DNA of 34,363 nucleotides from an uncultured beta proteobacterium (GTDB taxonomy: Bacteria; Pseudomonadota; Gammaproteobacteria; Burkholderiales; Burkholderiaceae_C): NCBI GenBank assembly GCA_903822435.1, contig CAIJPE010000233.1, positions 1-34,363 of the forward strand. Direction: 5' to 3'. Below, in pieces: positions 23,203 to 32,524 of the stretch (positions are counted from its first letter, which is position 1; every line of letters starts with the position of its first letter). Under the pieces are notes generated by a model that was given only the letters and a program-made list of their open reading frames with translations, was not told where the DNA came from and searched no databases. The position numbers were made by a program, and so were the translations under genes.

Positions 23203-24520
23203 CGGCCTCGATGTCGCCGGGCGCCAGCTGCCCAGCGGCCTGGCGCAGCTTCAAGCCGCCCACGATGACGTCGTAGCGCGCCTTGGCCAGGTCGCGCTGC
23301 GTGGTGAAGAGCTGGCTTTGTGAGTTGAGCACGTCCAGGTTGACCCGCACGCCCACCTTGTAGCCCAGTTGCGTGGCCTCCAGCGCGAGCTTGGACGATG
23401 ACTCGGCCGCTTCCAGCGCCTTGACCTGCGCCAGTCCCGATTGCACGCCGAAGTACGCCACGCGGGTGCCTTGGGCCACGCCGCGCCGCGCGGCATCCAG
23501 GTCGTCACGGGCCTTCTCTTCCAACGAGACGGTTTCCTTGATCCGGTTCTGCACCAGGCCCCCGGTGTACAGCGGCCAGCTCAGTTGCACGCCCACGCTG
23601 GCCGACTTGGTCGTGCCCGGCAGCGTCACGCCCAGGCCGTTGGAGTTGCTCAGGCCGGCAGAGCCCACGGCATCCACGGTCGGCAGGGTGCCGGCGCGGG
23701 CCTTGGTGGTTTCCAGCAGCGCCACGTCCAGGCCCAGACGGGCCTTGCGCACACTCGGGTGGACCGGGTCGGCCGAGACCACCCAGCTCTCGGCATCGGC
23801 CGGCTGCGGCGAGGGCAGCACCACGGGCACGATGAGCGGCTTGGGGGCCAGGCCCTGCCGGCCCACCAGCGCTTCCAGCGCAATGCGCTTGGTCAGCAGG
23901 TCGTTGGTGGCCTGGATCTCCTGCGCGGTGGCCAGGTCGAAGCGGGCCTGCGCTTCACGCGTGTCGGTGATGGTCTGGGTGCCGACCTCGAAGTTGCGCT
24001 TGGCCGAAGCCAGCTGCTCGGTGATGGCGGCCTTGCTGGCCTGTGTGGTGGCCAGCGCGTCCTGCGCGGCCAGCACGTCGAAGTAGGCCTGCGAGACACG
24101 GATGGCCAGGTCCTGCTCGGCCGGGTCCAGGTCGGCCTTTGCGATCAGCAGCGCTTTGCGCGACTGCTCGACCGAGGCCTCGTTGCCCTTGTTGAACAGC
24201 GGGTAGCGCCCGGTCACCGTGCTCCCCACGGTGTTGGTGCCCCCCGAACCGATCAGCGGCAGGTCGAGCTGGTTGCGCGTGGCGTTGCCCGTCAGCGTGG
24301 CCGTGGGGCGCAGCAAGGCTTCGCCCTGTTCGGCCCTGTACTGCGCGGAATCGGCAAGCGCGCGCGCCGACAGGTAGGTGGCGTCGTAGGCCCGCGCGGC
24401 TTCGTACATGTCCTGGAGGCTTTGGGCCGCGGCCAGGCCAGGCAGGCTCAGCGCCAGCATGGCCAGCGCCCAGGCGCGGGTGGCGCGGGTCGCGGGCAGG
24501 CGGGAGGGAATCGAAGGCAT
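23180..24520 (-). CDS. TolC-family outer-membrane efflux protein
   Basis: This 446-residue outer-membrane channel belongs to the TolC/type I secretion class and should pair with the RND pump and adaptor encoded upstream. The signal peptide is about residues 1-23 (RAWALAMLALSLPGLAAAQ), followed by SLQDMYEAARAYDATYLSAR, typical for the first TolC repeat, and a second repeat containing PLYTGGLVQNRIKETVSLEE. The chosen start, ATG 24520, has GAGGAA upstream; the frame is open 24 codons further but without a signal peptide. The 3' end overlaps the convergent heme-protein gene by 23 bp. It is 147 bp downstream of the methyltransferase gene, a gap that contains one inverted repeat. Confidence 0.93.
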   Translation of the reverse strand: MPSIPSRLPATRATRAWALAMLALSLPGLAAAQSLQDMYEAARAYDATYLSARALADSAQYRAEQGEALLRPTATLTGNATRNQLDLPLIGSGGTNTVGSTVTGRYPLFNKGNEASVEQSRKALLIAKADLDPAEQDLAIRVSQAYFDVLAAQDALATTQASKAAITEQLASAKRNFEVGTQTITDTREAQARFDLATAQEIQATNDLLTKRIALEALVGRQGLAPKPLIVPVVLPSPQPADAESWVVSADPVHPSVRKARLGLDVALLETTKARAGTLPTVDAVGSAGLSNSNGLGVTLPGTTKSASVGVQLSWPLYTGGLVQNRIKETVSLEEKARDDLDAARRGVAQGTRVAYFGVQSGLAQVKALEAAESSSKLALEATQLGYKVGVRVNLDVLNSQSQLFTTQRDLAKARYDVIVGGLKLRQAAGQLAPGDIEAVSRLLAK

Positions 24521-24551
24521 GCGGGTTCCTCGGGAAAGTTCAGCGGGTGGC

Positions 24552-24569
24552 GCGGGTTTATAGACCCGC
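24552..24569. repeat. Inverted repeat between methyltransferase and tolC-like gene
   Basis: GCGGGT at 24552-24557 and ACCCGC at 24564-24569 enclose TTATAG. It sits within the 147-bp gap upstream of the TolC gene, which holds no other gene. It could be a weak attenuator or a regulator site. There is no T-run on either side, so it is not a convincing terminator. Confidence 0.3.
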
Positions 24570-24667
24570 CGCCGCGCCGGTGCGGTGGCCATGCGACGGC
24601 CTGCGCGTGGCGGGCGCTTGAACGCACTGGATGCGCGACAGGCGGCAGGGAGGTGGGGTTGCGCCCA

Positions 24668-25369
24668 TCAGAAATGAAAGCGCGTGGGCTCTGCAAAGCC
24701 TTCCAGGCGCGGGGCGACGGTGTCGAACAGGTCGGTCTCGGACCAGGCCGCGGGGCCGGCCCGCGTGATCAGCCGCGCCCGCATCACGGGCTCGTCGCCC
24801 ACCACCGCGGCCAGGCGGCCGCCCGCCTTGAGTTGTTCGAGCAAGGCCTTCGGCACTTCGGCCACCGAGCCCGACAGCAGGATGGCGTCGAAGGGCCCTT
24901 CGGCCGGCAGCCCCTGGGCGCCCACGGCTGGGGAGACGTCGATGACCGTGGCGTTCAGCACCCCGTTGCGGCGCAGGCTTTCACGCGCGGAGCGGGCCAG
25001 CTCGGGCCGGCATTCCAGCGTGTAGACCTGCTGCGCGCGGTGCGCCAGAAGTGCCGCCATGAAGCCCGAGCCGGTGCCGATTTCCAGCACGCGCTCGTGG
25101 CGCTGGATCTGCAACTCCTGGAGCAGCCTGGCCTCGACCTTGGGTTCGAGCATGCAGGCTCCGGCCGCGGCGGCGTCGTGCGCACCCCGGGCCTGGGCCG
25201 TGCTGATCAACGGCACCTGGGTGTCCACGAAGGCCAGCGCACGCAGGGCCGGCGGCACGAAGTCCTCGCGCCGCACGGTCGACAGCAGCGACAGCACGGA
25301 CTGATCGAGCACCTCCCAGGGGCGGATCTGTTGCTCGATCATGTTGAAGCGGGCGATTTCGGTGTCCAT
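24668..25369 (-). CDS. Protein-L-isoaspartate O-methyltransferase family protein
   Basis: This 233-residue SAM-dependent methyltransferase of the PCMT family repairs isoaspartyl residues in aged proteins in characterised members. The N-terminus NMIEQQIRPWEVLDQSVL is the Burkholderiales-type variant. The SAM motif I is VLEIGTGSGFMAALLAH, preceded by MLEPKVEARLLQELQI. The conserved Ser/Thr-rich substrate loop is less clear than in E. coli Pcm, and Burkholderiales often carry this shorter version beside TolC, so it may have a distinct role. ATG 25369 begins the conserved region. It lies 57 bp after the RND permease, within the efflux operon. Confidence 0.85.
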   Translation of the reverse strand: MDTEIARFNMIEQQIRPWEVLDQSVLSLLSTVRREDFVPPALRALAFVDTQVPLISTAQARGAHDAAAAGACMLEPKVEARLLQELQIQRHERVLEIGTGSGFMAALLAHRAQQVYTLECRPELARSARESLRRNGVLNATVIDVSPAVGAQGLPAEGPFDAILLSGSVAEVPKALLEQLKAGGRLAAVVGDEPVMRARLITRAGPAAWSETDLFDTVAPRLEGFAEPTRFHF

Positions 25370-25426
25370 GTGTGGGGCCTCGGGCAGTCGGCAATGGCGG
25401 GGGTGGCGGTTCGGGCGGCGCGGATT

Positions 25427-28400
25427 CTAGGCGGCTGAGCTTGCGTCTGCGGCCACCGGGGCGGGACCCGTCCAGCGGCGGCGGGCCCAGACGGCCAGGT
25501 CGTCCAGCCAGCAGTACACCACGGGCACCACCACCAGGGTCAGCAGGCTGGAGGTGATGACGCCGCCGATCACGGCCTGGCCCATGGGGGCCCGCTGCTC
25601 GGAGCCTTCGCTCAGGGCGAAGGCCAGCGGCACCATGCCGAAGACCATGGCCAGCGTCGTCATCAGGATGGGGCGCAGCCGCACCTTGGCCGCTTCCAGC
25701 AACGCGGCCGACCGATCCAGGCCCGGCACCACGCTGCCGTCGGCACGGGTGAGGGGTTCGCGGGCGCGGATGGCGAAATCGATCAGCAGGATGGCATTCT
25801 TGGTCACCAGGCCCATGAGCATAACGACGCCGATCACCGAGAACATGTTCAGCGTCGAGCGGAACAGCAGCAGCGCGCCCACCACGCCGATCAGGGTCAG
25901 CGGCAACGAGCTCATCAGCGCCAGGGGCTGCAGGAAGCTCTTGAACTGACTGGCCAGGATCATGTAGATGAACACGACGGCCAGTGCCAGCGCGGCGACT
26001 GCGTAGCTGAAGGACTCCTGCATGTTCTTGGTGGAGCCGCCGAAGACGTAGCGGTAGCCCGGCGGCCAGGCGATGCTGTCCAGCACGGCGCGGATGTCCT
26101 TGGTGACTTCGCCCGAGCTGCGCCCCAGCGGGTTCGCGTCGACGTTGATCTCTCGGCTCATGTCGCGCCGGTTGATCTGGTTGGGGCCGGTGCCGGCCCG
26201 CACATCGGCCACCTGCGACAGCCGCACCACGCGGGCCGTGCCGTCGGTGTTGGTGCCCACCACCAGCGGCAGGGCGCTGAGGTCGCTCATGGCGTCGCGG
26301 TAATCGGGCGACAGGCGCACCCGCACGTCGTAGTTCTGGCCGTCGGCCGCGCGCCAGTTGCCCACCGACTGGCCGGCCACCAGCGTGCGCAGGGTCGTGG
26401 CCAGCGCGTTGACGTTCAGGCCCAGGTCCGCCGCGGCGTCGCGCTTGACGTCGACGGCCACCGTGGGCTTGTCGGGCTTGAGCGTGCTGTCCAGGTCCAC
26501 CAGCCCGGGGATCTCGCGCAGGCGGCCGAGCAGCGGGCCAGTCAGCCGCTCCAGTTCGCCGAGGTCGGGGCCCTGCACCGAGAAGACGATGCTCTTGCTG
26601 CCGCCGATGTCGCTGGCGCCGATGTTGGTCACGGTGATGCCCGGGATGCGTTCGAGCCGCTCGCGCATGGGCGTGGTGAGTTGCGCCACGCTGCGCTGGC
26701 GGTCCTTGCGGTCGAGCAGCCGCACGTACACGCTGCCGTAGATCTTGCCCAGGGCAAAGCCGCTGTTGATGGTGGTGACGGTGTGCCGCACCTCGGGCAG
26801 TTCGCGCAGGGCGGCGTCGATCTGCCGGGCGCGCATCTCGGTGACTTCGAGCGACGAGCCCACCGGCGTGTAGAAGTTGATCTGGGTCTCGGAGAAGTCG
26901 GCCTTGGGCACGAACTCGGCCCCCACGCTGCCGAGCAGCAGCATGGCCGCGACGAAGGTGCCCAGCGCGATGGCCACCGTCTTGATCTTGTGCACCAGCG
27001 ACCAGGCCAGCAGCGCCTGGTAGGCGTCGGACAGGGTCTGCGTGAAGCTGTCGAACAGCCCTGTCACCCGGCCCAGCGTGCGGTCATACAGCGTCACCGG
27101 CGGGCCCCGCCGCTCGCCGGCCCGGTGCTCGGCCTGCGGGTCGTGCCAAACGCTGGAGAGCATGGGGTCCAGCGTGAAGCTCACGAACATCGAGATGAGC
27201 ACGGCCGCCACGATGGTCAGCCCGAACTCGTGGAAGAACTTGCCCACGATCCCGCCCATGAAGCCGATGGGCAGGAACACCGCCACGATGGACAGGGTGG
27301 TGGCCAGCACCGCCAGTCCGATCTCGTCGGTGCCGGCCAGAGCGGCCTCGCGCGGGCTCTTGCCCATCTGCACATGGCGAACGATGTTCTCGCGCACGAC
27401 GATGGCGTCGTCGATCAGCAGGCCCACGCACAGGCTCAATGCCATCAGTGTGATGGTGTTGATCGTGAAGCCGAAGACGTACATGAACAGGAAGGTGCCG
27501 ATCAGCGCGATGGGCAGCGTGAGGCCGGTGATGACGGTGGAGCGCCAGGAATTCAGGAACAGGAAGACGATGAGCACCGTGAGCGCTGCGCCTTCGATCA
27601 GCGTGCGCTGCACGTTGGCCACGCTCACGCGGATGGAGCGCGAGTTGTCGCGGTTGACCTCGGTACGGATGTTGGGCGGCGTGACGGCCTTGGCGTCTTT
27701 CAGCGCCTGCTGCAGGCCGTCCACCACGGCGATGGTGTTCTCGCCCTGGCTCTTCTGCACGCTCAGCAGCACCGTGCGCTGGCCGTTGTAGAGCGCCAGG
27801 CTCTCGATCTCCTGCGGGCCGTCGACCACGTCGGCCACCTGCCAGAGCTTGACCACCGAGCCATTGGCCTTGCGCGCCACGACGATGTCGCGGAACTCGC
27901 GCGGCGTATTCAGCCGCGCGTTGATCTGCACCACGCGGTCCTGCTCGCGCGAAACGATGTTGCCCAGGGGCTGTTCCTGGTTTTCGCTCTTGAGTGCGGC
28001 CACCACCGCATCGGTGGACAGGCCTGCGGCTTCCATGGCGGCCGGCCTGAGGTAGACGTTCACTTGCCGGTCGACGCCGCCGATGATGCTGACCGCGCCC
28101 ACGCCGCGCACGTTCTCGAGCTTCTTCTGCAGCACCTGGGTGGCCCAGGTGGTGAGCTCCTGCGGGGTGGTGCGGGCGTCGTTGGCCAGCACGGCCACGT
28201 TGAAGATCGGCTGGGCCGAGGGGTCGAAGCGCGAGATGCGCGGCTCCTTGACTTCGTCGCGCAACAACGGGCGCATCAACGCCACCTTCTCGCGCACGTC
28301 GTCGGCGGCCTTGCGGCCATCCACATCGAGATTGAATTCGATGATGACCACCGAGGTGCCTTCGTACGAGCGCGAGGACAGCGCGCTGATACCGGCCACC

Positions 28401-28618
28401 GTGTTGACGGCTTCCTCGACCTTCTTGGTGACCTCCGCCTCGACGATCTCGGGGCTGGCGCCGGGGTAGTCCATCGACACCACCACGGTGGGCACGTCGA
28501 TGTTGGGGAACTGATCCAGCGACAGCCGGGTGTAGCTGAACAGTCCCAGCACCACGAAGGCCAGCATGACCATCACGGCCATGACCGGGTTGTGGATGGA
28601 AACGCGCGTGAACCACAT
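25427..28618 (-). CDS. RND efflux pump inner-membrane transporter (HAE1/AcrB-like)
   Basis: This 1063-residue proton-driven multidrug exporter has the usual RND length and duplicated layout, each half a membrane block plus a large periplasmic loop. The N-terminus is WFTRVSIHNPVMAVMVMLAF. Proton-relay residues are visible: the aspartate pair in LCVGLLIDDAIVVREN (helix 4) and the lysine in MLMGLVTKNAILLIDFAIR (helix 10). The variant N-terminus and loop sequence resemble the MdtB/MexF-like soluble-drug or bile-acid class more than metal CusA types, as no methionine triad is evident. It starts 15 bp after the adaptor stop and is part of the leftward operon TetR-adaptor-pump-methyltransferase-TolC. 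Confidence 0.95.
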   Translation of the reverse strand: MWFTRVSIHNPVMAVMVMLAFVVLGLFSYTRLSLDQFPNIDVPTVVVSMDYPGASPEIVEAEVTKKVEEAVNTVAGISALSSRSYEGTSVVIIEFNLDVDGRKAADDVREKVALMRPLLRDEVKEPRISRFDPSAQPIFNVAVLANDARTTPQELTTWATQVLQKKLENVRGVGAVSIIGGVDRQVNVYLRPAAMEAAGLSTDAVVAALKSENQEQPLGNIVSREQDRVVQINARLNTPREFRDIVVARKANGSVVKLWQVADVVDGPQEIESLALYNGQRTVLLSVQKSQGENTIAVVDGLQQALKDAKAVTPPNIRTEVNRDNSRSIRVSVANVQRTLIEGAALTVLIVFLFLNSWRSTVITGLTLPIALIGTFLFMYVFGFTINTITLMALSLCVGLLIDDAIVVRENIVRHVQMGKSPREAALAGTDEIGLAVLATTLSIVAVFLPIGFMGGIVGKFFHEFGLTIVAAVLISMFVSFTLDPMLSSVWHDPQAEHRAGERRGPPVTLYDRTLGRVTGLFDSFTQTLSDAYQALLAWSLVHKIKTVAIALGTFVAAMLLLGSVGAEFVPKADFSETQINFYTPVGSSLEVTEMRARQIDAALRELPEVRHTVTTINSGFALGKIYGSVYVRLLDRKDRQRSVAQLTTPMRERLERIPGITVTNIGASDIGGSKSIVFSVQGPDLGELERLTGPLLGRLREIPGLVDLDSTLKPDKPTVAVDVKRDAAADLGLNVNALATTLRTLVAGQSVGNWRAADGQNYDVRVRLSPDYRDAMSDLSALPLVVGTNTDGTARVVRLSQVADVRAGTGPNQINRRDMSREINVDANPLGRSSGEVTKDIRAVLDSIAWPPGYRYVFGGSTKNMQESFSYAVAALALAVVFIYMILASQFKSFLQPLALMSSLPLTLIGVVGALLLFRSTLNMFSVIGVVMLMGLVTKNAILLIDFAIRAREPLTRADGSVVPGLDRSAALLEAAKVRLRPILMTTLAMVFGMVPLAFALSEGSEQRAPMGQAVIGGVITSSLLTLVVVPVVYCWLDDLAVWARRRWTGPAPVAADASSAA

Positions 28619-28633
28619 GGCGCGGGCAGGGGC

Positions 28634-29827
28634 TTAGGGGCGCGGCGCCGAGGCGGCCTGGGCGGTCGGCGGCTCGCTGGCACGCGGCGCCAGGGTGGCC
28701 AGGGTCAGCGCCGTGCCTTCGCGCAGGGCGCCCACGGTGGCACGCAGCACGACGGCGCCGGGCTGCAGGCCGTCGGTGACCTCGACGGCGCTCTCGCTGC
28801 GTCCGTCGAAGAGCACCTCGCCCCGCGCGCCGGTGTTCACGGTGCGCATGGCGGCCTTGCCGTTGTCCAGCACCATGACGTAGGGCCGTGCCTGGTCGAA
28901 GCGAAGCGTGGTGGCCGGTATCACCAGCGCGGGCTGGCGGTGCAGTTCCACCGTGGCGCGGGCGAACAGGCCCTGGCGAAGCCCCACCGTGGCGGCCGTG
29001 GGCGTGAGCTGCAGATAGGCCATGACCGAGCGCGTGCCGGTCTGTGCGCTCGGGTTGATGCGCACCACGCGGGCCAGCAACGGCTCGGCCAGCCCGTCCA
29101 CCTGCACGCGTGCCGTCTGGCCCACCCGAAGGGCCAGCACGTCTTCGGGCGCCACCGAGGCCTCGAGTTCGATGCGCGAAAGGTCCACGATTTCCAGCAG
29201 CTTGGCGTCGATGGGCACGCGCTCGCCCGGTTGCACGAGGCGGGCAGCCACCAGGCCGGTGATGGGGGCCCGGATCTCGCTGTCGCGCACCGACTTGCGG
29301 GCCAGTTCGGCTGCGGCCTTGGCCGCCTGCAACGAAGCCTGGGCGCCCGCAGTGCTGCTGACGGACGTGTCCAGCGCCGTGCGCGAGATGAAGCCCTGGT
29401 CGACCAGTGCCTTGTTGTTGTCCAGCGTGCGCTGGGCGATCTCGAGCTGGGCCTGCGCGGCATTGGCCTGGTCGTCGGCCTGGCGCTGCTTCAGCTTGTA
29501 TTCGGTGGCGTCCAGGTGGCCGATGAGCTGGCCTGCCTGCACGCGATCGCCTTCGCGCACGGTCAGGTCCTGTACCTCGGCGGCCACGCGTGACTTGATG
29601 ACCGCGCTCTGCACGGCCTTCAGGCCCCCGGAGACTTCGAGCACCGCGGTGAGCTCGGTGCGCTCGGCGCGCGCCACGTCGCCCGGTGCCAGTTCGATGG
29701 CGCGGGCCGCGGCGGTGGCCGGGGCCATGGGGGATGCCTCGGCCCTGCGGCCCATCCAGAACCGCCCCGCGAGGGCCAGCGCCAGCAGCACCAGGACCCC
29801 GGCCAGCACCTTCCACCGACGGGTCAT
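28634..29827 (-). CDS. RND periplasmic adaptor (membrane-fusion protein)
   Basis: This 397-residue adaptor links the RND pump to the TolC channel. It has an N-terminal signal/anchor (KVLAGVLVLLALALAGRFWM), a lipoyl half-motif in VQAGQLIGHLDATEYKLKQR, a helical hairpin (about residues 105-165, ARARAQ-type repeats such as AQAQLEIAQRTLDNNKAL), the returning lipoyl segment IRAPITGLVAARLVQPGE, and a beta-barrel C-terminal region. ATG 29827 overlaps the TetR stop (ATGA at 29824-29827), so repressor and adaptor are translationally coupled. No lipobox cysteine is seen, so anchoring would be by the uncleaved N-terminus or a Sec-cleaved soluble form. Confidence 0.93.
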   Translation of the reverse strand: MTRRWKVLAGVLVLLALALAGRFWMGRRAEASPMAPATAAARAIELAPGDVARAERTELTAVLEVSGGLKAVQSAVIKSRVAAEVQDLTVREGDRVQAGQLIGHLDATEYKLKQRQADDQANAAQAQLEIAQRTLDNNKALVDQGFISRTALDTSVSSTAGAQASLQAAKAAAELARKSVRDSEIRAPITGLVAARLVQPGERVPIDAKLLEIVDLSRIELEASVAPEDVLALRVGQTARVQVDGLAEPLLARVVRINPSAQTGTRSVMAYLQLTPTAATVGLRQGLFARATVELHRQPALVIPATTLRFDQARPYVMVLDNGKAAMRTVNTGARGEVLFDGRSESAVEVTDGLQPGAVVLRATVGALREGTALTLATLAPRASEPPTAQAASAPRP

Positions 29828-30540
29828 GCCACGGCCTTCCCGGCGGGTGACTCGCCGCGCACCTGCAGGCCCCGCAGCATCAGATCGAGGTGCGTGTCCA
29901 GCATCACGCGTGGGTCGATGGCGTTGGCGCCGGCCACCGGGCAGGCGCCGAAGGAATCGCGGTGAACGGCCATGAAGATGAGCGGTGCGATCAAGGCGTG
30001 GGCCACCTCGTGCAAGGGCATGGGTCGGAATTCGCCGGCATCGATGCCGCGCTGGACGCAGCCGCTGAACAGCCGGTCGGCGGGCTCGATGACTTCATCG
30101 CTGTAGAACTGCGCCAGCTCCGGAAAGTTGCGCACCTCGGCCAGCATGATCTTGTGGATGCTGGCCGCCGGTGTGCAGCCCACGCGCTCCCACCAGATGT
30201 GCAGCAGCTGTGTCAGCAGGTCGGCACTGGGCCCTTCGTAATGCGCCGCCACTTCCTGCCCTTCGGCAATCAGGCTGGACAGGTTCTGGCGCACCACGGC
30301 CTTGAACAGCTCTTCCTTGCTGGGGTAGTAGAGGTACAGGGTGCCCTTGGAGACGCCGGCACGCTGCGCAACCTCTTCGGCCCGGGTGGCGGCGAAGCCC
30401 TTCTCGGCGAACAAGGCCAGGGCGGCATCCAGCAACTCCTGCGGGCGCGCTTCCTTGCGGCGCTGCCGTGCCGTGTGCTCGACCACGGGTTGGGTCGGGG
30501 CCGGGTGCGGCGACAGGGTCGATGGGGGCAGGGTTCTCAT
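29824..30540 (-). CDS. TetR/AcrR-family transcriptional repressor of the efflux operon
   Basis: This 238-residue repressor has an N-terminal TetR helix-turn-helix (LFAEKGFAATRAEEVAQRAG then VSKGTLYLYYPSKEELFKAV) at about residues 42-90 and a C-terminal ligand domain of the kind that binds pump substrates. It heads the efflux operon, and a 22-bp near-perfect palindrome lies four bases before its start at 30540, on top of the predicted -10 box. This strongly suggests autorepression with derepression by drug. No Shine-Dalgarno sequence is visible before ATG 30540; the predicted leader is under 20 nt, so initiation may be weak or near-leaderless. Confidence 0.93.
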   Translation of the reverse strand: MRTLPPSTLSPHPAPTQPVVEHTARQRRKEARPQELLDAALALFAEKGFAATRAEEVAQRAGVSKGTLYLYYPSKEELFKAVVRQNLSSLIAEGQEVAAHYEGPSADLLTQLLHIWWERVGCTPAASIHKIMLAEVRNFPELAQFYSDEVIEPADRLFSGCVQRGIDAGEFRPMPLHEVAHALIAPLIFMAVHRDSFGACPVAGANAIDPRVMLDTHLDLMLRGLQVRGESPAGKAVA

Positions 30541-30543
30541 TTT

Positions 30544-30565
30544 AATGACTGACTGGTCAGTAATT
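30544..30565. promoter_or_regulatory. TetR-type operator palindrome
   Basis: The core ACTGAC at 30548-30553 and GTCAGT at 30556-30561 flank a TG spacer. After one mismatched pair the symmetry continues with AAT at 30544-30546 and ATT at 30563-30565. It covers the transcription start zone of the TetR gene and overlaps its -10 box, the classic position for autorepression. Confidence 0.8.
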
Positions 30566-30592
30566 CTAGACGGGGCAACAGGGAGGGGTCAA
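30563..30592 (-). promoter_or_regulatory. Sigma-70 promoter of the tetR-efflux operon
   Basis: Read leftward, TTGACC lies at 30592-30587 and TAGAAT at 30568-30563, with an 18-bp spacer. The -10 overlaps the TetR palindrome, so repressor binding would exclude polymerase. Confidence 0.65.
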
Positions 30593-30671
30593 GCCGGCCT
30601 TCCGCACGGTGGATTGACATGAGCGATCGCTATCATCCGGCGCTTTGCCGCATCGGCTGGAGCCCTTCACC

Positions 30672-31511
30672 GTGGATCTCATACTGCTCATCAAGGCCGC
30701 CGTCATGGGCGTGGTGGAAGGGTTGACCGAATTCCTGCCCGTCTCGTCCACGGGCCACCTGATCCTGGCCGGGTCGCTGATCGACTTCACCGGTGGGCCG
30801 TTGACCCCCGAGAAGATCAAGGCCTTCGAGATCTCCATCCAGACCGGCGCCATCCTGGCCATCGTGCTGTTGTATTGGCAGCGGCTGACGGGCGTCGTGG
30901 CCGCCATGGGCCACGATCGCAATGCGCGCAAGTTCGTGACCAATGTGCTGGTGGGCTTCATTCCGGCGGTGGTGCTGGGCCTGACCTTCGGCAAGAAGGT
31001 GCAGGCCGCCCTCTTCAACCCGATGGTCGTGGCCAGCACGTTCATCCTGGGCGGGGTGGTGATTCTCTGGGCCGAGCGCCGGAAGGGCATCGTGGTGCGG
31101 GTCGCCGAGGTCGACGACATGACCGCGATGGACGCGCTCAAGATCGGCCTGGTGCAGTGCCTGGCCTTCATCCCCGGTACCAGCCGGTCCGGCAGCACCA
31201 TCATCGGCGGCATGCTGTTCGGGCTGAGCCGCAAGGCAGCCACCGAGTTCACCTTCTTCCTGGCCATCCCCACGTTGATCGGTGCCGGGGCCTACAGCCT
31301 GCTGAAAGTGCGCCACAGCCTGGGCATGGCCGACCTGCCGCTGTTCACCGTGGGCTTCGTGTTCAGCTTCATCGCGGCCTGGCTGTGCGTGCGCTGGCTG
31401 TTGCGCTATGTGTCGACCCACAACTTCAACGCCTTCGCCTGGTACCGCATCGCCTTCGGCGGCGTCATCCTGCTGACCGCCTATTTCCACTGGGTGACCT
31501 GGGCGGACTGA
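30672..31511 (+). CDS. uppP: Undecaprenyl-diphosphatase (bacitracin resistance protein BacA)
   Basis: This 279-residue integral membrane enzyme dephosphorylates undecaprenyl diphosphate so that the lipid carrier can be reused for peptidoglycan and LPS synthesis. Both family motifs are present: the glutamate-rich [20 protein letters not shown] near the N-terminus and [20 protein letters not shown] in the middle, with about eight membrane segments. I choose GTG 30672, which has GGAG seven bases upstream and gives the typical [20 protein letters not shown] start; a TTG at 30645 would add nine non-conserved residues. Its 3' end overlaps the convergent trmB gene by 31 bp. TTGACA at 30615-30620 lacks a properly spaced -10, so the promoter is unclear. 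Confidence 0.95.
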   Translation: MDLILLIKAAVMGVVEGLTEFLPVSSTGHLILAGSLIDFTGGPLTPEKIKAFEISIQTGAILAIVLLYWQRLTGVVAAMGHDRNARKFVTNVLVGFIPAVVLGLTFGKKVQAALFNPMVVASTFILGGVVILWAERRKGIVVRVAEVDDMTAMDALKIGLVQCLAFIPGTSRSGSTIIGGMLFGLSRKAATEFTFFLAIPTLIGAGAYSLLKVRHSLGMADLPLFTVGFVFSFIAAWLCVRWLLRYVSTHNFNAFAWYRIAFGGVILLTAYFHWVTWAD

Positions 31512-32227
31512 TCGCCCGTGGTTGTCCTGAAGAGCAAGTCCCAGACGCCGTGGCCCAATTGCAGGCCGCGAAGCTCGAATTTCGTCAGCGGCCGCCACGC
31601 GGGCCTGGGCGCGTAGCCGGGGTCCGCGCTGTTGCGCAGGGCCGGCTCCTGGCTGAGCACTTCCAGCATCTGCTGGGCATAGGGTTCCCAGTCGGTGGCG
31701 CAGTGCAGGTAGCCGCCGGGGGCCAGGTGCCGCACGAGACGGGCCACGAATTCGGGTTGGATCAGGCGCCGCTTGTTGTGCCGCTTCTTGTGCCAGGGGT
31801 CGGGAAACCAGATGTGCACGCCCGCCAGCGACCCTGGCGGCACCATGGCGGCCAGCACCTGCACGGCGTCGTGCTGGACGATGCGCAGGTTGCTGAGTTG
31901 CCGCTCGCCGATGGTCTTGAGCAGCGCGCCCACGCCGGGTTCGTGCACCTCGATGCCGAGAAAGTCGGTGTCGGGGTGGGCTGCAGCCACCTCGGCCGTG
32001 GCAGCGCCCATGCCGAACCCGATCTCCAGCACCCGCGGCGCCTGCCGGCCGAAGACTTCGCCGAAGTCCAGCGCCCTGGGCGCGTAGGGCAGCACGAAGC
32101 GGGGCCCCCATTCGGCCAGGGCGCGCACCTGCCCAGAGCCCATGCGGCCGGCCCGCAGCACGAAGCTTCGGATCGGCATGCGCGGCGGGGCTGCGGGCGG
32201 GGCGGGTGGGGTGGGGACTTCGTCCAT
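31481..32227 (-). CDS. trmB: tRNA (guanine-N7-)-methyltransferase
   Basis: This 248-residue enzyme makes m7G46 in the variable loop of tRNAs, with S-adenosylmethionine as donor. Conserved blocks are [20 protein letters not shown] (SAM motif I), [15 protein letters not shown], the characteristic [19 protein letters not shown], and a C-terminal [19 protein letters not shown] 32227 starts a short proline-rich extension ahead of the conserved [14 protein letters not shown]; the open frame reaching further upstream has no conserved sequence. The gene is convergent with uppP, overlapping by 31 bp, and has no operon partner. Confidence 0.95.
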   Translation of the reverse strand: MDEVPTPPAPPAAPPRMPIRSFVLRAGRMGSGQVRALAEWGPRFVLPYAPRALDFGEVFGRQAPRVLEIGFGMGAATAEVAAAHPDTDFLGIEVHEPGVGALLKTIGERQLSNLRIVQHDAVQVLAAMVPPGSLAGVHIWFPDPWHKKRHNKRRLIQPEFVARLVRHLAPGGYLHCATDWEPYAQQMLEVLSQEPALRNSADPGYAPRPAWRPLTKFELRGLQLGHGVWDLLFRTTTGDQSAQVTQWK

Positions 32228-32524
32228 CGGGCGCCGATTGTGCCCGCCACCTCGCAATCCGTGCAGCACCCCGCGACGATGCGGCAGATCGACACCGCAC
32301 AGGCCTCGCGCCCATGGGCTTGGCGTCCACGTCAGCCTGGTGGGTACCGAGCCGTCGAAATCCGCCACCTGGTCGGTGGCTTTGTGCGCGAGATCGGGCT
32401 CGATGGGTTGGTGGCGGTGGGCGGCAACGTCGAGGGAGCCCAATGCCCGCAGTGGCGCGTTGACCGTCCATGCCCGCATCGACGGCGCGCCCGACCTGGG
32501 GCCCGGCGCTAGAATCTGTGACGT
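32228..32524. other. Intergenic region before tRNA-Gly
   Basis: These 297 bp hold no convincing gene in either direction. A perfect stem GCCACC/GGTGGC (32364-32380, 5-nt loop) followed by TTTGT is seen. A TAGAAT hexamer at 32510-32515, ten bases before the tRNA, is the probable tRNA -10 box; no -35 at proper spacing is evident. Confidence 0.5.

Noticed and set aside
26681..29593. A 970-codon open frame on the plus strand opposite the RND pump and adaptor genes
   Set aside because: Its translation is H/R/G/Q-rich without recognisable domains. The minus strand encodes unmistakable RND and adaptor proteins. Long antisense frames are expected in GC-rich DNA.
30615..30637. TTGACA and TATCAT as a promoter of uppP
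   Set aside because: The spacer is only 11 bp, too short for a sigma-70 promoter.
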